Positions 26,804 to 34,905 of a stretch of DNA of 64,000 bases are shown here, one piece after another. Source of the stretch: Bifidobacterium dentium JCM 1195 = DSM 20436 (GTDB lineage: Bacteria; Actinomycetota; Actinomycetes; Actinomycetales; Bifidobacteriaceae); NCBI RefSeq assembly GCF_001042595.1, contig NZ_AP012326.1:1736001-1800000 (forward strand). The letters are read 5' to 3'. The stretch's first letter is position 1, and the number at the start of each line of letters is the position of its first letter. The notes below the pieces were generated by a model. The model was not told where the DNA came from. It did not search any database and worked only from the letters and a program-made list of their open reading frames with translations. Both the position numbers and the translations under genes were made by a program.

Positions 26804-28477
26804 CTACCGTCGTGGCGGCAATGGCGGCTGTTGGGCCGGCGGGCCGGCGGACGGCGGATACCGCACCGGCGGGCCCCCGGACGGATACGCCGGCCCGCCA
26901 CCCACTGCGGCGGCCGGCCCCTGCGGTGGCCGGCGCCGGCCACGGGCACGACGCCGCGCCACCACGGCCGCCACGATTCCGCCGACCACCACCAGCGCGG
27001 CCACGCCGGCCACCGGCACCACCCATCCCGGCAACGCCGACGAACCCGCATCCGCGTCCGCGTCCGCCTGCCTGTCCGCCTGGTCGGCGGTGGCGGTCGC
27101 CGACCAGCGCATGCAATCCGAACCGCCGTCCCTGCGACACTGCTCCACCTTCCGCCACGCCCGTGCCTGGCGCCGGTACTCCCGGCCGACCAGTGTGCAC
27201 GCCGTCGTGCAGGTGACTTTCTCGCCGCTCGGGGAGAACGGGTCGCTCTCCGCGAACGTGGCGTCCGTCCAATCGGGATGCTCCGTGTACATGCCCTTGG
27301 TCTCCTCGTGCCGTTCGCTGGCTTTGACCGCCCACTCCAGCAGCGGGTTCACGTCCGGATAGCCCGTCGGGTCGACCGACAGCAGGCGCGGCAGGTCCAC
27401 CGCGCCGAACCCCGTGCGATGCTCCTCGTCCAGCCGTGCCTCGCCCGAATCGTTACCCTTCGTATTGCGCACCAAGGACTGCAGGATCTGGTTGCCCGTC
27501 GCCTCAGGCCACTTCTGCACCGCCAACGTCAGATACCCCGTCAGGTCGGCCGCCGCGGTCGACGTGCCGCCATCGCCGAGGGAGAGCTCGCGCCGGTTGG
27601 TGAAGCCGTATACGAGCGTGTCGGCCCCGGGGCTCAGGATCGACACGTTGCCGTCCATGACATCCGATGTGGCCGACACCGTGCCGTCCCGCGCCAGGGA
27701 GTTGACGGTCACCGTCCCGGGAAAATAATTGTTGGAGGTCGGCTCGCCCACCAGGTCGTACAGGCCCGCTTCGGTGGAGTTGTCCCTTGCGCTCACCAAG
27801 ATCACGCCATGGCGCAGCGCATGCAGGGCCGCCCGGTAATAGTCCCAGTCCGCCGCGTCCAGGAACGACATGTTGATGATGCGCGCGCCCGAATCCACCG
27901 CGTCGGTGACACTGGATACGAGCTGGTCGACACTGTTCCCGTCGGCATCCACGCAGGCATCGAAGTTCGAGAATCCGCCGAGCGAGCCGGTAATGGCGAA
28001 GTTATACGGGTAGGCGATCACCGACGCGTCCGGCGCGATGCCCTGGATGCCGGCGCCGCCGTCATAGCCCTTCCCGTTGCCCACGATCAGGGCGACCATG
28101 TGGGTGCCATGGGTCATGTTGAACCCGTCGGCAGTGCCCAGCGTCATGTCCCGCTTCGACATGACCCGGTTCTTGTCGTATACGTCGTGGCACGAGTCGC
28201 CATGCGAGAGCGCCAGCCTGTACGTCACGTCCGCGTCCGCCAGGGCCGGATAGTCCCGCACGACCTGGTCGTCGATCACCGCGACCTTCACGCCCTTGCC
28301 CGTCAGTCCGGCATCCCACGCGTCGCGCACGCCCATGTCCTCGATGCGCCAGTCGACCGTCCCGTCCGCCGCCGCCGTCCGCGCGCACAATCCCGCGCAC
28401 AGGCCCGCGCACAGCAGGCAGGACGTCAACGCCGACACCATACCGGGCAACCGCCCCCGACGCCCGAACCGCACCAT
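26804..28477 (-). CDS. mycP: Free mycosin (subtilisin-like, membrane-anchored protease)
   Basis: A 557-residue S8 protease. A signal peptide (about residues 1-37, SALTSCLLCAGLCAGLCA) leads to the catalytic domain with Asp69 (VAVID), His123 (THGTHMVALI) and Ser306 (GGTSTAAADL); the oxyanion Asn is in SARDN (Asn233). A Cys-containing segment (420-460) precedes a membrane helix (about 485-507, WVVPVAGVAALVVVGGIV) and an Arg- then Pro/Gly-rich cytosolic tail of ~45 residues. Mycosins stabilise ESX membrane complexes and trim substrates. This gene is visibly richer in G+C than its neighbours, mostly at the tail end. The ATG at 28477 is chosen because it starts the signal peptide; the frame extends 56 codons further upstream into the preceding gene. 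Confidence 0.9.
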   Translation of the reverse strand: MVRFGRRGRLPGMVSALTSCLLCAGLCAGLCARTAAADGTVDWRIEDMGVRDAWDAGLTGKGVKVAVIDDQVVRDYPALADADVTYRLALSHGDSCHDVYDKNRVMSKRDMTLGTADGFNMTHGTHMVALIVGNGKGYDGGAGIQGIAPDASVIAYPYNFAITGSLGGFSNFDACVDADGNSVDQLVSSVTDAVDSGARIINMSFLDAADWDYYRAALHALRHGVILVSARDNSTEAGLYDLVGEPTSNNYFPGTVTVNSLARDGTVSATSDVMDGNVSILSPGADTLVYGFTNRRELSLGDGGTSTAAADLTGYLTLAVQKWPEATGNQILQSLVRNTKGNDSGEARLDEEHRTGFGAVDLPRLLSVDPTGYPDVNPLLEWAVKASERHEETKGMYTEHPDWTDATFAESDPFSPSGEKVTCTTACTLVGREYRRQARAWRKVEQCRRDGGSDCMRWSATATADQADRQADADADAGSSALPGWVVPVAGVAALVVVGGIVAAVVARRRARGRRRPPQGPAAAVGGGPAYPSGGPPVRYPPSAGPPAQQPPLPPRR

Positions 28478-28490
28478 CACAGCACCACCC

Positions 28491-28922
28491 CTACTCGGAA
28501 GACGACGAACCGGCGGACACCGACCCGCCGTCCGAAGAGGACTCATCCAACGTGATGATTTTCGCCATCCCGGATGCCGAAGCATGTCCGGTGGAATCCG
28601 CGGACGGCGCCGCCGCCACCTTGGCTTGGGCGTCATTGATGGCATCCATCTGTGATTCCTCGGTTTTGGTGAAGATGTCCACAGTGGTGCTCAGCCGCTG
28701 TGCATACTCCTGCACCGCCTCGTGAAGACGCTCCCTGGATTGCCGGAACGCCAGAGCGGACCGCTTGAGATCCTTCTCAAGCATCTGTTCGAAGAAGTTG
28801 GCGTTTCCGCGCGTCGCACCCTTCCATTGGGCATCGGCGTCCCGTACATCCTCTCCCATGTCGTTCAAATCTTTCGCCTGGGTTTGCACCGTTTCAGGCT
28901 GCAGGCTGACTTTTTCAACCAT
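28491..28922 (-). CDS. WXG100-like small secretion substrate with acidic Ser-rich tail
   Basis: A 143-residue protein with two helices around a WKG turn (Trp33; QWKGATRGNANFF) and a second helix with heptad pattern (SALAFRQSRERLHEAVQEYAQRL), the WXG100 hairpin layout. A disordered Ala/Ser/Asp tail from residue ~98 to the end (SSSDGGSVSAGSSSSE) is longer than in classic EsxA/EsxB. It lies 13 bases before the free mycosin and after the hairpin at 28966, so it leads the downstream half of the unit. It may pair with another WXG protein or act as a chaperone-like partner; unproven. Confidence 0.72.
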   Translation of the reverse strand: MVEKVSLQPETVQTQAKDLNDMGEDVRDADAQWKGATRGNANFFEQMLEKDLKRSALAFRQSRERLHEAVQEYAQRLSTTVDIFTKTEESQMDAINDAQAKVAAAPSADSTGHASASGMAKIITLDESSSDGGSVSAGSSSSE

Positions 28923-28965
28923 CTGTCCCCCTTCTTCCCATCATGTCATCGATTGCATACGAGGC

Positions 28966-29013
28966 GGTGAGGTCGGGATGCCCCACCCTGTGCGGGGATG
29001 TCCCGACCTCACC
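28966..29013 (-). other. Long hairpin inside the secretion operon
   Basis: GGTGAGGTCGGGA (28966-28978) and TCCCGACCTCACC (29001-29013) pair perfectly over 13 bp, with an inner CCCC/GGGG pairing. It fills the 104-base gap between the second WXG100 gene and the 143-residue WXG gene. No T run follows on the minus strand, so an attenuating or RNA-processing hairpin is more likely than a full terminator. Confidence 0.65.
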
Positions 29014-29026
29014 GAATCCCGATGTT

Positions 29027-29314
29027 TTAGAAGCGTCCCGCGGAACGGGCGTCGGACTCGACATACTGCTGGGCGATCTGCGAGGTCGCCTGAGAGATCT
29101 GCCCCAGAATCTGGTTCATCTCCTGCAATTTGCCGTTCCAATCACGCTGGGCCTGATGGTATGCCTCACGGGCCGCACCATCCCATTGCTCGATCAAGGA
29201 CTTCACCTGGGTGTCGAGATTGTCGAGTTCTTGAGCGATGCCTTTGGCATCATTGGCGATATCGGCGGAAAGAACATCCACCTGCTCGGGACGAACGGAA
29301 AAAGAGCTCACCAT
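29027..29314 (-). CDS. WXG100 family protein (EsxA/EsxB type) with YxxxD secretion motif
   Basis: A 95-residue helical hairpin: helix 1 (residues ~8-42), the turn QWDG (Trp44-Gly46), helix 2 (~50-82) and a C-terminal tail with YVESD (Tyr84 to Asp88), the YxxxD/E general secretion signal of type VII substrates. Length matches the ~100-residue family. It is second in the unit, 39 bases after another WXG100 gene, so the two products are expected to form a heterodimer exported by EccC; only this one carries the signal, as in EsxA/EsxB pairs. Confidence 0.9.
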   Translation of the reverse strand: MVSSFSVRPEQVDVLSADIANDAKGIAQELDNLDTQVKSLIEQWDGAAREAYHQAQRDWNGKLQEMNQILGQISQATSQIAQQYVESDARSAGRF

Positions 29315-29353
29315 TGTTGTTTCTCCTTACAGCTTGTCTATGTTTCTCGTCCT

Positions 29354-29665
29354 TCAGCCCAGCAGGGACTGCAACTTGGACGTGCGGGATTGGTTGTCTT
29401 CCTCGTTCGCGGCCTGATCCTTGGCGGTGCCGCGCAGATTATCGCGCAGATCGTTAAGAATGCGGTTCAGGGCGCTGGCCTTCTCCTGCCAGCTCATCAT
29501 CAGCGTGTTGAAGGAGTTGGCGGCATCGCCGCTCCAGAATGAGCCAAGTTCAGCCATCTTCGACTCGATATCCTTAATGCGGTTATCGATGCCGAGTCGT
29601 GCGTTTTCAACCGCAGCGGCGCCCTTTTCAATGGCGCCTTCCTCTGCTCTGATTTTTTCCGCCAT
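29354..29665 (-). CDS. WXG100 family protein, first gene of the minus-strand secretion unit
   Basis: A 103-residue protein with helix 1 (about residues 2-41), the turn FWSG (Trp44-Gly46) and helix 2 (about 47-82), then a polar tail without YxxxD. It is the probable partner of the following WXG100 protein. It is the first gene after the 430-bp AT-rich control region and should be the most highly expressed of the unit. The ATG at 29665 follows GGGAGGG. Confidence 0.9.
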   Translation of the reverse strand: MAEKIRAEEGAIEKGAAAVENARLGIDNRIKDIESKMAELGSFWSGDAANSFNTLMMSWQEKASALNRILNDLRDNLRGTAKDQAANEEDNQSRTSKLQSLLG

Positions 29666-29784
29666 GTTTCGTTTCCCTCCCGTAGAGAACCATTCTTTAT
29701 TCGCGTCACACTGGATGACAGCAATGCCCCCATCAATGCAACGACTCTTCTCAGAGTAATTTAAGTCTACGGATTTCGCAATTG

Positions 29785-29801
29785 TATACCCCCGTACTTT
29801 C
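29785..29801 (+). repeat. Direct repeat copy 1 in the secretion control region
   Basis: TATACCCCCGTACTTTC, identical to the copy at 29965 and exactly 180 bases from it. It lies about 120 bases upstream of the first WXG100 gene. The same orientation of both copies argues for a protein-binding site rather than a core promoter element. Confidence 0.8.
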
Positions 29802-29964
29802 CATAAAAGAAACCCCTTTTATATCAAATATGCCTATCCGAATATAGCTAAATTCTCAATTACAACACAATCTCTTAACCGTACGTCTTCCGCGTTTTTT
29901 GTCGTCCCCAAAAAACTTTACATCATTTGCATGATTGATTAAAAGTTTTCGGCAGTATATGCGA

Positions 29965-29981
29965 TATACCCCCGTACTTTC
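29965..29981 (+). repeat. Direct repeat copy 2 in the secretion control region
   Basis: TATACCCCCGTACTTTC, the second copy, about 115 bases upstream of the eccD start. Its placement relative to eccD mirrors that of copy 1 relative to the WXG100 gene, which suggests common control of both units. Confidence 0.8.
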
Positions 29982-30095
29982 ATCAAGAGTCATCCTCGGT
30001 GGATTTTTACAGAAGGAGTCTATATTATTTCACATCAGTAGTCATAAATATAGATTTGTCACATACGGAATTTTGCGAGAGAAAAGATAGAAGAT

Positions 30096-31505
30096 ATGAA
30101 TTTCAAAGCGGGTGCAATGCCGTATGATCCCCCTGTCCGTCCACGATCGGCGGCCCCCATTCCCCTACCGCACGTTCCCAGTGCGAACATGCTGCGACTG
30201 ACGATCGCCTATAACACCCGTACCATTACGCTCACGGTCTCGGACGGACCGATCGTTGCGGATCTTCTTCCGGACATCGCCCGCAGGCTCGGCGTACTGG
30301 ACCCCTCCATCGTGTATGGCGGATACCGATTGATTACCGCTGACGGGGAACCGCTCTCCCCCTCACGAACTTTCGCGGAACAGCATGTATCCGATCGGAG
30401 CGTACTTACGCTGGAGCCCGGCGCGTCAGTCGACACGGACATCGTGTATGACGACGTGGTCGAAGCCGTCGGCGCGAGTGTGCAACGGGTCTACCGTCCT
30501 TGGACCAAGGATCACACCACGCTCACCTCATTGCTCATCAGCGTGGGCATGCTCGCCATCAGTGCCGGCTGGCTGGCATTGTTTCCCGTTTCGATATGGA
30601 ACGCCGCGCTTGGCATCGGCTTTTCCGTAGTACTGATCGCCTTGGCTGCATTGCTGCACGGCAAGACCATGACCGTACAGGCCACCGTCATCGGACTGAC
30701 CGCAAGCGTTTTCGCCGCGGTGGGAGGCTATCAACTGGCTTCGTACCTCGTACCGGATCAGGCGTTTCACACGTTGCCGCTGGTCGGAGCCAGTGCAGGA
30801 CTGCTGGTTTCGGGATGCCTGATGGCCGTCGCCGCCCCTAGCACACGACCCTATGGCTTCATTCCGATCATCATCGGCCTGTTGGCGGCCATTCCGGGCA
30901 TACTTTCCACATTGCTGCCTTCATGGATGGCGAACATCTGGATCATTGCGACGATGTTCGCCGCCTTGGCTGCGAATGCACTGCCTTGGATGTGTCTGTC
31001 GTTCGCCCGCATCAGCGTGCAAAGCCCTCATAGCGATGCGGAAATCTTCGCCCTGCCGGAACCGATCGATTACGCCGAGGTCAAACAACGCTACATTACC
31101 GGCTCCACCATGCTGTTCATCGGACGGGTGAGCGTCGCCACGATGCTGCTCATCGCCATGCCATTGCTCAACTCTCTCAGTACACCACTCGGGGCGGTGA
31201 TATGCCTGGTCGCATTCCTCGCCATGCTGCTTGACTCGCGCCAGATTCATACGTTGCGTGAGATGTGCGTTACCGTAAGCGCTGCAGGTCTTGGCATCAT
31301 ATGCACCGGCCTGATGAGCGTGCGCATGCATCCGGAATTCAGCATTCCCCTGACCATGCTGATGCTGTGTTGCGCTTTGGCGACCATCGTGTTCACGCAT
31401 GTCACACGCAGACGGTCGCTATTCGCCACCCGCATGGCCGATGCAGCGGAAACCCTATGCATCATGATGCTTCCGCCACTCGCCTATCTGGCGATCACCC
31501 TGTGA
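30096..31505 (+). CDS. eccD: EccD, ubiquitin-like-domain membrane subunit of type VII secretion
   Basis: A 469-residue protein. Residues ~30-110 form a ubiquitin-like domain (LRLTIAYNTRTITLTVSD ... DRSVLTLEPG), followed by a linker and 11 predicted membrane helices (from LLISVGMLAISAGWLALF to LCIMMLPPLAYLAI), the EccD layout. EccD dimers form the large lipid-filled vestibule of the ESX membrane complex. The start at 30096 has only a weak AGAAG ribosome site; ATG at 30117 is the alternative. It is followed after 34 bases by the EccB-mycosin gene, and is divergent from the WXG100 genes. Confidence 0.9.
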   Translation: MNFKAGAMPYDPPVRPRSAAPIPLPHVPSANMLRLTIAYNTRTITLTVSDGPIVADLLPDIARRLGVLDPSIVYGGYRLITADGEPLSPSRTFAEQHVSDRSVLTLEPGASVDTDIVYDDVVEAVGASVQRVYRPWTKDHTTLTSLLISVGMLAISAGWLALFPVSIWNAALGIGFSVVLIALAALLHGKTMTVQATVIGLTASVFAAVGGYQLASYLVPDQAFHTLPLVGASAGLLVSGCLMAVAAPSTRPYGFIPIIIGLLAAIPGILSTLLPSWMANIWIIATMFAALAANALPWMCLSFARISVQSPHSDAEIFALPEPIDYAEVKQRYITGSTMLFIGRVSVATMLLIAMPLLNSLSTPLGAVICLVAFLAMLLDSRQIHTLREMCVTVSAAGLGIICTGLMSVRMHPEFSIPLTMLMLCCALATIVFTHVTRRRSLFATRMADAAETLCIMMLPPLAYLAITL

Positions 31506-31539
31506 TATTCGTCGCTCTTGCCGCATAAAGGATGTTGTC

Positions 31540-34077
31540 ATGGCAGATAAGAAGGATCTTTCCGAAGCGCAAAGCTATTCACGGCGTCGTCTGGTCACCG
31601 CATTCACCAGTGGCATTCCGGACGGCGTGGAGCTGATGCCGAAGAAGAACCAGACTCCGGTGATAGTCGGTGTGGGCCTTACCATCATCGCCATGCTCAT
31701 CAGCATGTTCTACGGCATCATCAGCCCTTCGCTGCCATCCGGTTGGGAGAACAACAAACTCATCGTGGCCAAAGGCTCTGCGGCACGCTATGTCAGCTCC
31801 CACGGCACGCTGCATCCCGTCATCAACGCCATCAGCGCACGATTGTTGATCCCCTCATCCGATTTCAAAGTGCTCACCGTTGCCGATGACCAGCTCAAGG
31901 GCATTCCCATCGGTTCCACCATAGGCATTCTCGGCGCACCGGACTCATTGCCGGACCGTGACAATCTGATCACCGGATCCATCCGCAGCTGCACTTCCGA
32001 GCATGGTCTCGACACGATCGTCAGCAACGCCAATGCGAGAAAACAGACCTCACGCGAGGCCATAGTCGCTTCCGTGGATGGCATCGACTATCTGGTCACC
32101 GGATCCCATCGATACCAACTCCCCTCCGAACCGACGTCACGCGACGCCTATCTGAGAGCGCTTGGCATACCGCAGACGGCCGTCATCACCGCCACCACGC
32201 AGTGGATCAACCTGTTCGAGCAGGGCGATGCCATGGAACCCATCGCCCTGCACAATGAAGGTGAGATTATCGGCATGCATGGCGTCGATGTGACGGTCGG
32301 CGGTGTGGTACAGCAACAGGGGGATGCCAGACAGACCAGATACGTCGTGATGCCGGACGGATCCCTGTCCGCCCTCAGCGATTTCACCTACGGTCTGTAC
32401 ATCATCGGAAAACCGGAACGCCTCACGCAGCCACGTACGCTCAGCGCCACCGATTTCCAGTACTTCTCCAATTCCGCGACATCGGTGATTCCCGACACCT
32501 GGCCGGTCGACGCACTCGTTTCGGCGCAAGGCAGGTCATCGGCGTGCGCCGTATATCCGTTGCATTCCTCCGGTAAGGCGACCCCATCGCATGCGCAACT
32601 GGCCGTCACCGGCGATTATGGAGCTTCCACAGACGGCAGTCATTCCGATTCCGTAACCATGCGAGACGGAGCGGGAGCATTGGTCCGGGCGGCGATAGGA
32701 ACCTCTGACAAAGGAACCGTATTCGCCATCGACTCCACGGGTACGGCTTACCCCGTCCCCGAGACCTCCGAGGAAATACTCAAGCGGCTCGGCTATTCCG
32801 GCAATGACGTTCGCACCATTCCGCGCGCATGGATCGACGTGTTCCCCCAAGGCGTGCAACTCACCACCGCGGCGGCAGGCTCGGCTCCGACCGTTTCCGC
32901 CGAATCGAAAGGCATGTCGGTCGACGCCGCCGTCGCGGACGGGCAGGAGCAGTGCCAGGCGGGTGTCGAGAACTACATCACGCAACGCCCGTGGACCAAT
33001 GATCTGTTCGATCCTGACACCCTGCATCAACAATCCACCGGCAAAGGCGTAACCGTCGCAGTCATCGATTCGGGTGTGGATGTGGACAATCCTCATCTCA
33101 AAGACGCCGTGGTTCCAGGTGTCAGCTACCTTCAGGAAGATCCCACCAACGGCACGACCGACACCTACAGTCACGGCACCGCCGTGGCCGGCATCATCGC
33201 CGCCCGCAACGTACAGGGATCCTCGGTGCAAGGACTCGCACCGGAGGCCACCATTCTACCGATCCGGGTATTCGAGAACATCCGTGAGGAAAATGGTCGG
33301 CAAACGGGCGCACCATCCATGGAAACGGTCAGTCAGGCCATAATATACGCAGTCGACCATCATGCGCAGATCATCAACATCTCGTTAAGCGACACCCGTG
33401 ACATTCCGCAGATGAGACAGGCCGTGCAATATGCGGAATCGCATGGGAGCCTCATTGTCGCCAGCGCCGGCAACCGGCTGACTTCCACCAGTACCAAGGA
33501 CGGTGCACGCTACCCCGCGGCTTACGGCGAGGTCGTCGGCGTCACCGCGCTGAACACCGACTTGAACGTCACTGAGGATTCCGTGCACGGTGATCAGGTG
33601 GACGTTGCGGCACCGGGCATGATGACGGCATCGACCATCCCGGGAGGCGTGGATTGCGTGTTCGCTACGGACGCCTCATCCACAAGCTTCGCTACCGCCT
33701 ATGTGAGCGCCGAAGCGGCACTGATCGCCGCACGATACCCGAGTGAGACACCGGCCCAGTGGAGGCAGCGCATCCTCGTCTCGGCGAATCGTCCTCATTC
33801 CGATCAGCGCAACACCACCATCGGATGGGGCATCATGGATCCGCAGAACGCCTTGGCACTGTCCCTATCCGACACTCTGCGCGGTCCACGGCTCAACGGC
33901 GAAGCGGCAATGCGGCACGGCGGCACGGCATCGTCGGACAAGCCGCTCATACTGCACAGACGACACGACTCGGACGCCACCATGAAAATCATTGCCGGCG
34001 TCACCACCGTGACGGTGCTCTGCATGTGCGCTACTTCCTGGCTGCTCGCGATGCGCAGACGTACAGCCAAGAAGTAG
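31540..34077 (+). CDS. EccB fused to a mycosin protease (single chain)
   Basis: An 845-residue protein joining two ESX components. Residues 1-~460 are EccB: cytosolic N-terminus with RRRLVTAF, one membrane helix (about 44-64) and the periplasmic-type repeats. Residues ~480-800 are a subtilisin-like mycosin with Asp510 (VAVIDSGVD), His545 (YSHGTAVAGIIAA) and Ser716 (SSTSFATAYVSAEA), so the triad is complete; NRL after SAG gives the oxyanion Asn. A membrane helix at ~815-837 (IAGVTTVTVLCMCATSWLL) and a basic tail end it. Both halves lie on the outer side, so the fusion is topologically sound and replaces the mycosin signal peptide with the EccB helix. AAAGGA precedes the ATG. It converges on hisA. 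Confidence 0.92.
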   Translation: MADKKDLSEAQSYSRRRLVTAFTSGIPDGVELMPKKNQTPVIVGVGLTIIAMLISMFYGIISPSLPSGWENNKLIVAKGSAARYVSSHGTLHPVINAISARLLIPSSDFKVLTVADDQLKGIPIGSTIGILGAPDSLPDRDNLITGSIRSCTSEHGLDTIVSNANARKQTSREAIVASVDGIDYLVTGSHRYQLPSEPTSRDAYLRALGIPQTAVITATTQWINLFEQGDAMEPIALHNEGEIIGMHGVDVTVGGVVQQQGDARQTRYVVMPDGSLSALSDFTYGLYIIGKPERLTQPRTLSATDFQYFSNSATSVIPDTWPVDALVSAQGRSSACAVYPLHSSGKATPSHAQLAVTGDYGASTDGSHSDSVTMRDGAGALVRAAIGTSDKGTVFAIDSTGTAYPVPETSEEILKRLGYSGNDVRTIPRAWIDVFPQGVQLTTAAAGSAPTVSAESKGMSVDAAVADGQEQCQAGVENYITQRPWTNDLFDPDTLHQQSTGKGVTVAVIDSGVDVDNPHLKDAVVPGVSYLQEDPTNGTTDTYSHGTAVAGIIAARNVQGSSVQGLAPEATILPIRVFENIREENGRQTGAPSMETVSQAIIYAVDHHAQIINISLSDTRDIPQMRQAVQYAESHGSLIVASAGNRLTSTSTKDGARYPAAYGEVVGVTALNTDLNVTEDSVHGDQVDVAAPGMMTASTIPGGVDCVFATDASSTSFATAYVSAEAALIAARYPSETPAQWRQRILVSANRPHSDQRNTTIGWGIMDPQNALALSLSDTLRGPRLNGEAAMRHGGTASSDKPLILHRRHDSDATMKIIAGVTTVTVLCMCATSWLLAMRRRTAKK

Positions 34078-34094
34078 CGTGTTCAGGCCGATGC

Positions 34095-34820
34095 CTACCG
34101 TGCGACTTCGAGCGCTTCCTCAAGGCTGAAGGCACGGGCGTAGAGCGATTTGCCGAGAATCGCGGAATCGACGCCAAGCTCGGCGAGTTCCTTGATATCG
34201 CGCAAATCATCGAGTGTGGAAATACCGCCGGATGCGGTGACCTTGGCATCGGTGCGCTCAGCGACCTCACGCAGCAGCTCGATGTTCGGACCGCTCATCA
34301 TGCCGTCGCGCGCCACATCGGTGACCACGTACCGCGAGCAACCGGCAGCGTCGAGGAACTTCATGGTCTCGAACAGGTCTCCGCCTTCCTTCACCCAACC
34401 GCGGGCGGCAAGGGTATGGCCTCGAACGTCAAGGCCGACGGCCACACGATCGCCGTACTTGCCGATCACGGATGCGGTCCAATCCGGATTCTCAAGCGCC
34501 GCGGTGCCGATGTTCACGCGGGCCGCGCCGGCTTCGAGGGCCGCGTCAAGCGAGGCGTCATCGCGCACGCCGCCGGACATTTCGATATTGGCCTTATCGC
34601 CAAGCTCCCTGACGATGGCGCTCAACTGATCGCGGTTATCGCCCGTGCCGAAGGCCGCGTCGAGGTCGACCAGATGAATCCACTGCGCTCCGGACTCCAC
34701 CCATGTGCGGGCGGCTTCCAACGGGGAGCCGTAGTCGGTTTCGGAACCGGATTCACCCTGACGCAGGCGCACGGCCTTGCCGTCACGAACATCGACTGCG
34801 GGGAGCAACGTCAAAGACAT
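34095..34820 (-). CDS. hisA: Phosphoribosyl isomerase A (HisA/PriA)
   Basis: A 241-residue TIM barrel that isomerises ProFAR to PRFAR in histidine synthesis. Visible are the first catalytic Asp in [24 protein letters not shown], the phosphate-binding [13 protein letters not shown] and [11 protein letters not shown], and the second Asp in [11 protein letters not shown]. Actinobacterial members (PriA) usually also perform the TrpF reaction; the sequence resembles PriA, so dual function is likely but not shown. It is the last gene of the his unit here, 85 bases after hisH. Confidence 0.93.
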   Translation of the reverse strand: MSLTLLPAVDVRDGKAVRLRQGESGSETDYGSPLEAARTWVESGAQWIHLVDLDAAFGTGDNRDQLSAIVRELGDKANIEMSGGVRDDASLDAALEAGAARVNIGTAALENPDWTASVIGKYGDRVAVGLDVRGHTLAARGWVKEGGDLFETMKFLDAAGCSRYVVTDVARDGMMSGPNIELLREVAERTDAKVTASGGISTLDDLRDIKELAELGVDSAILGKSLYARAFSLEEALEVAR

Positions 34821-34905
34821 GTCATTACCTCTCTTCTCAAATCAGCGTTCTACAGTCGGCGACGGTAAGGAGAACACGGAAAATCGCCGACGATCGAATG
34901 GACAA

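Larger units (their letters stand above)
29666..30095. promoter_or_regulatory. AT-rich divergent control region of the secretion locus
   Basis: 430 bases without a gene, markedly richer in A+T than the rest of the window. It must hold the promoters for the WXG100-first unit (minus) and the eccD unit (plus). A 17-base direct repeat occurs twice in it. No convincing standard promoter pair could be assigned by eye. Confidence 0.75.

Noticed and set aside
26831..28555. 574-codon open frame on the plus strand
   Set aside because: It lies antisense to the free mycosin, is rich in Arg, His and Ala with no domain, and arises from the high-G+C codon pattern of the real gene.
29666..30095. Possible replication or transfer origin
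   Set aside because: AT-rich with repeats, but there are no DnaA-box clusters or relaxase genes; a divergent promoter region explains it.
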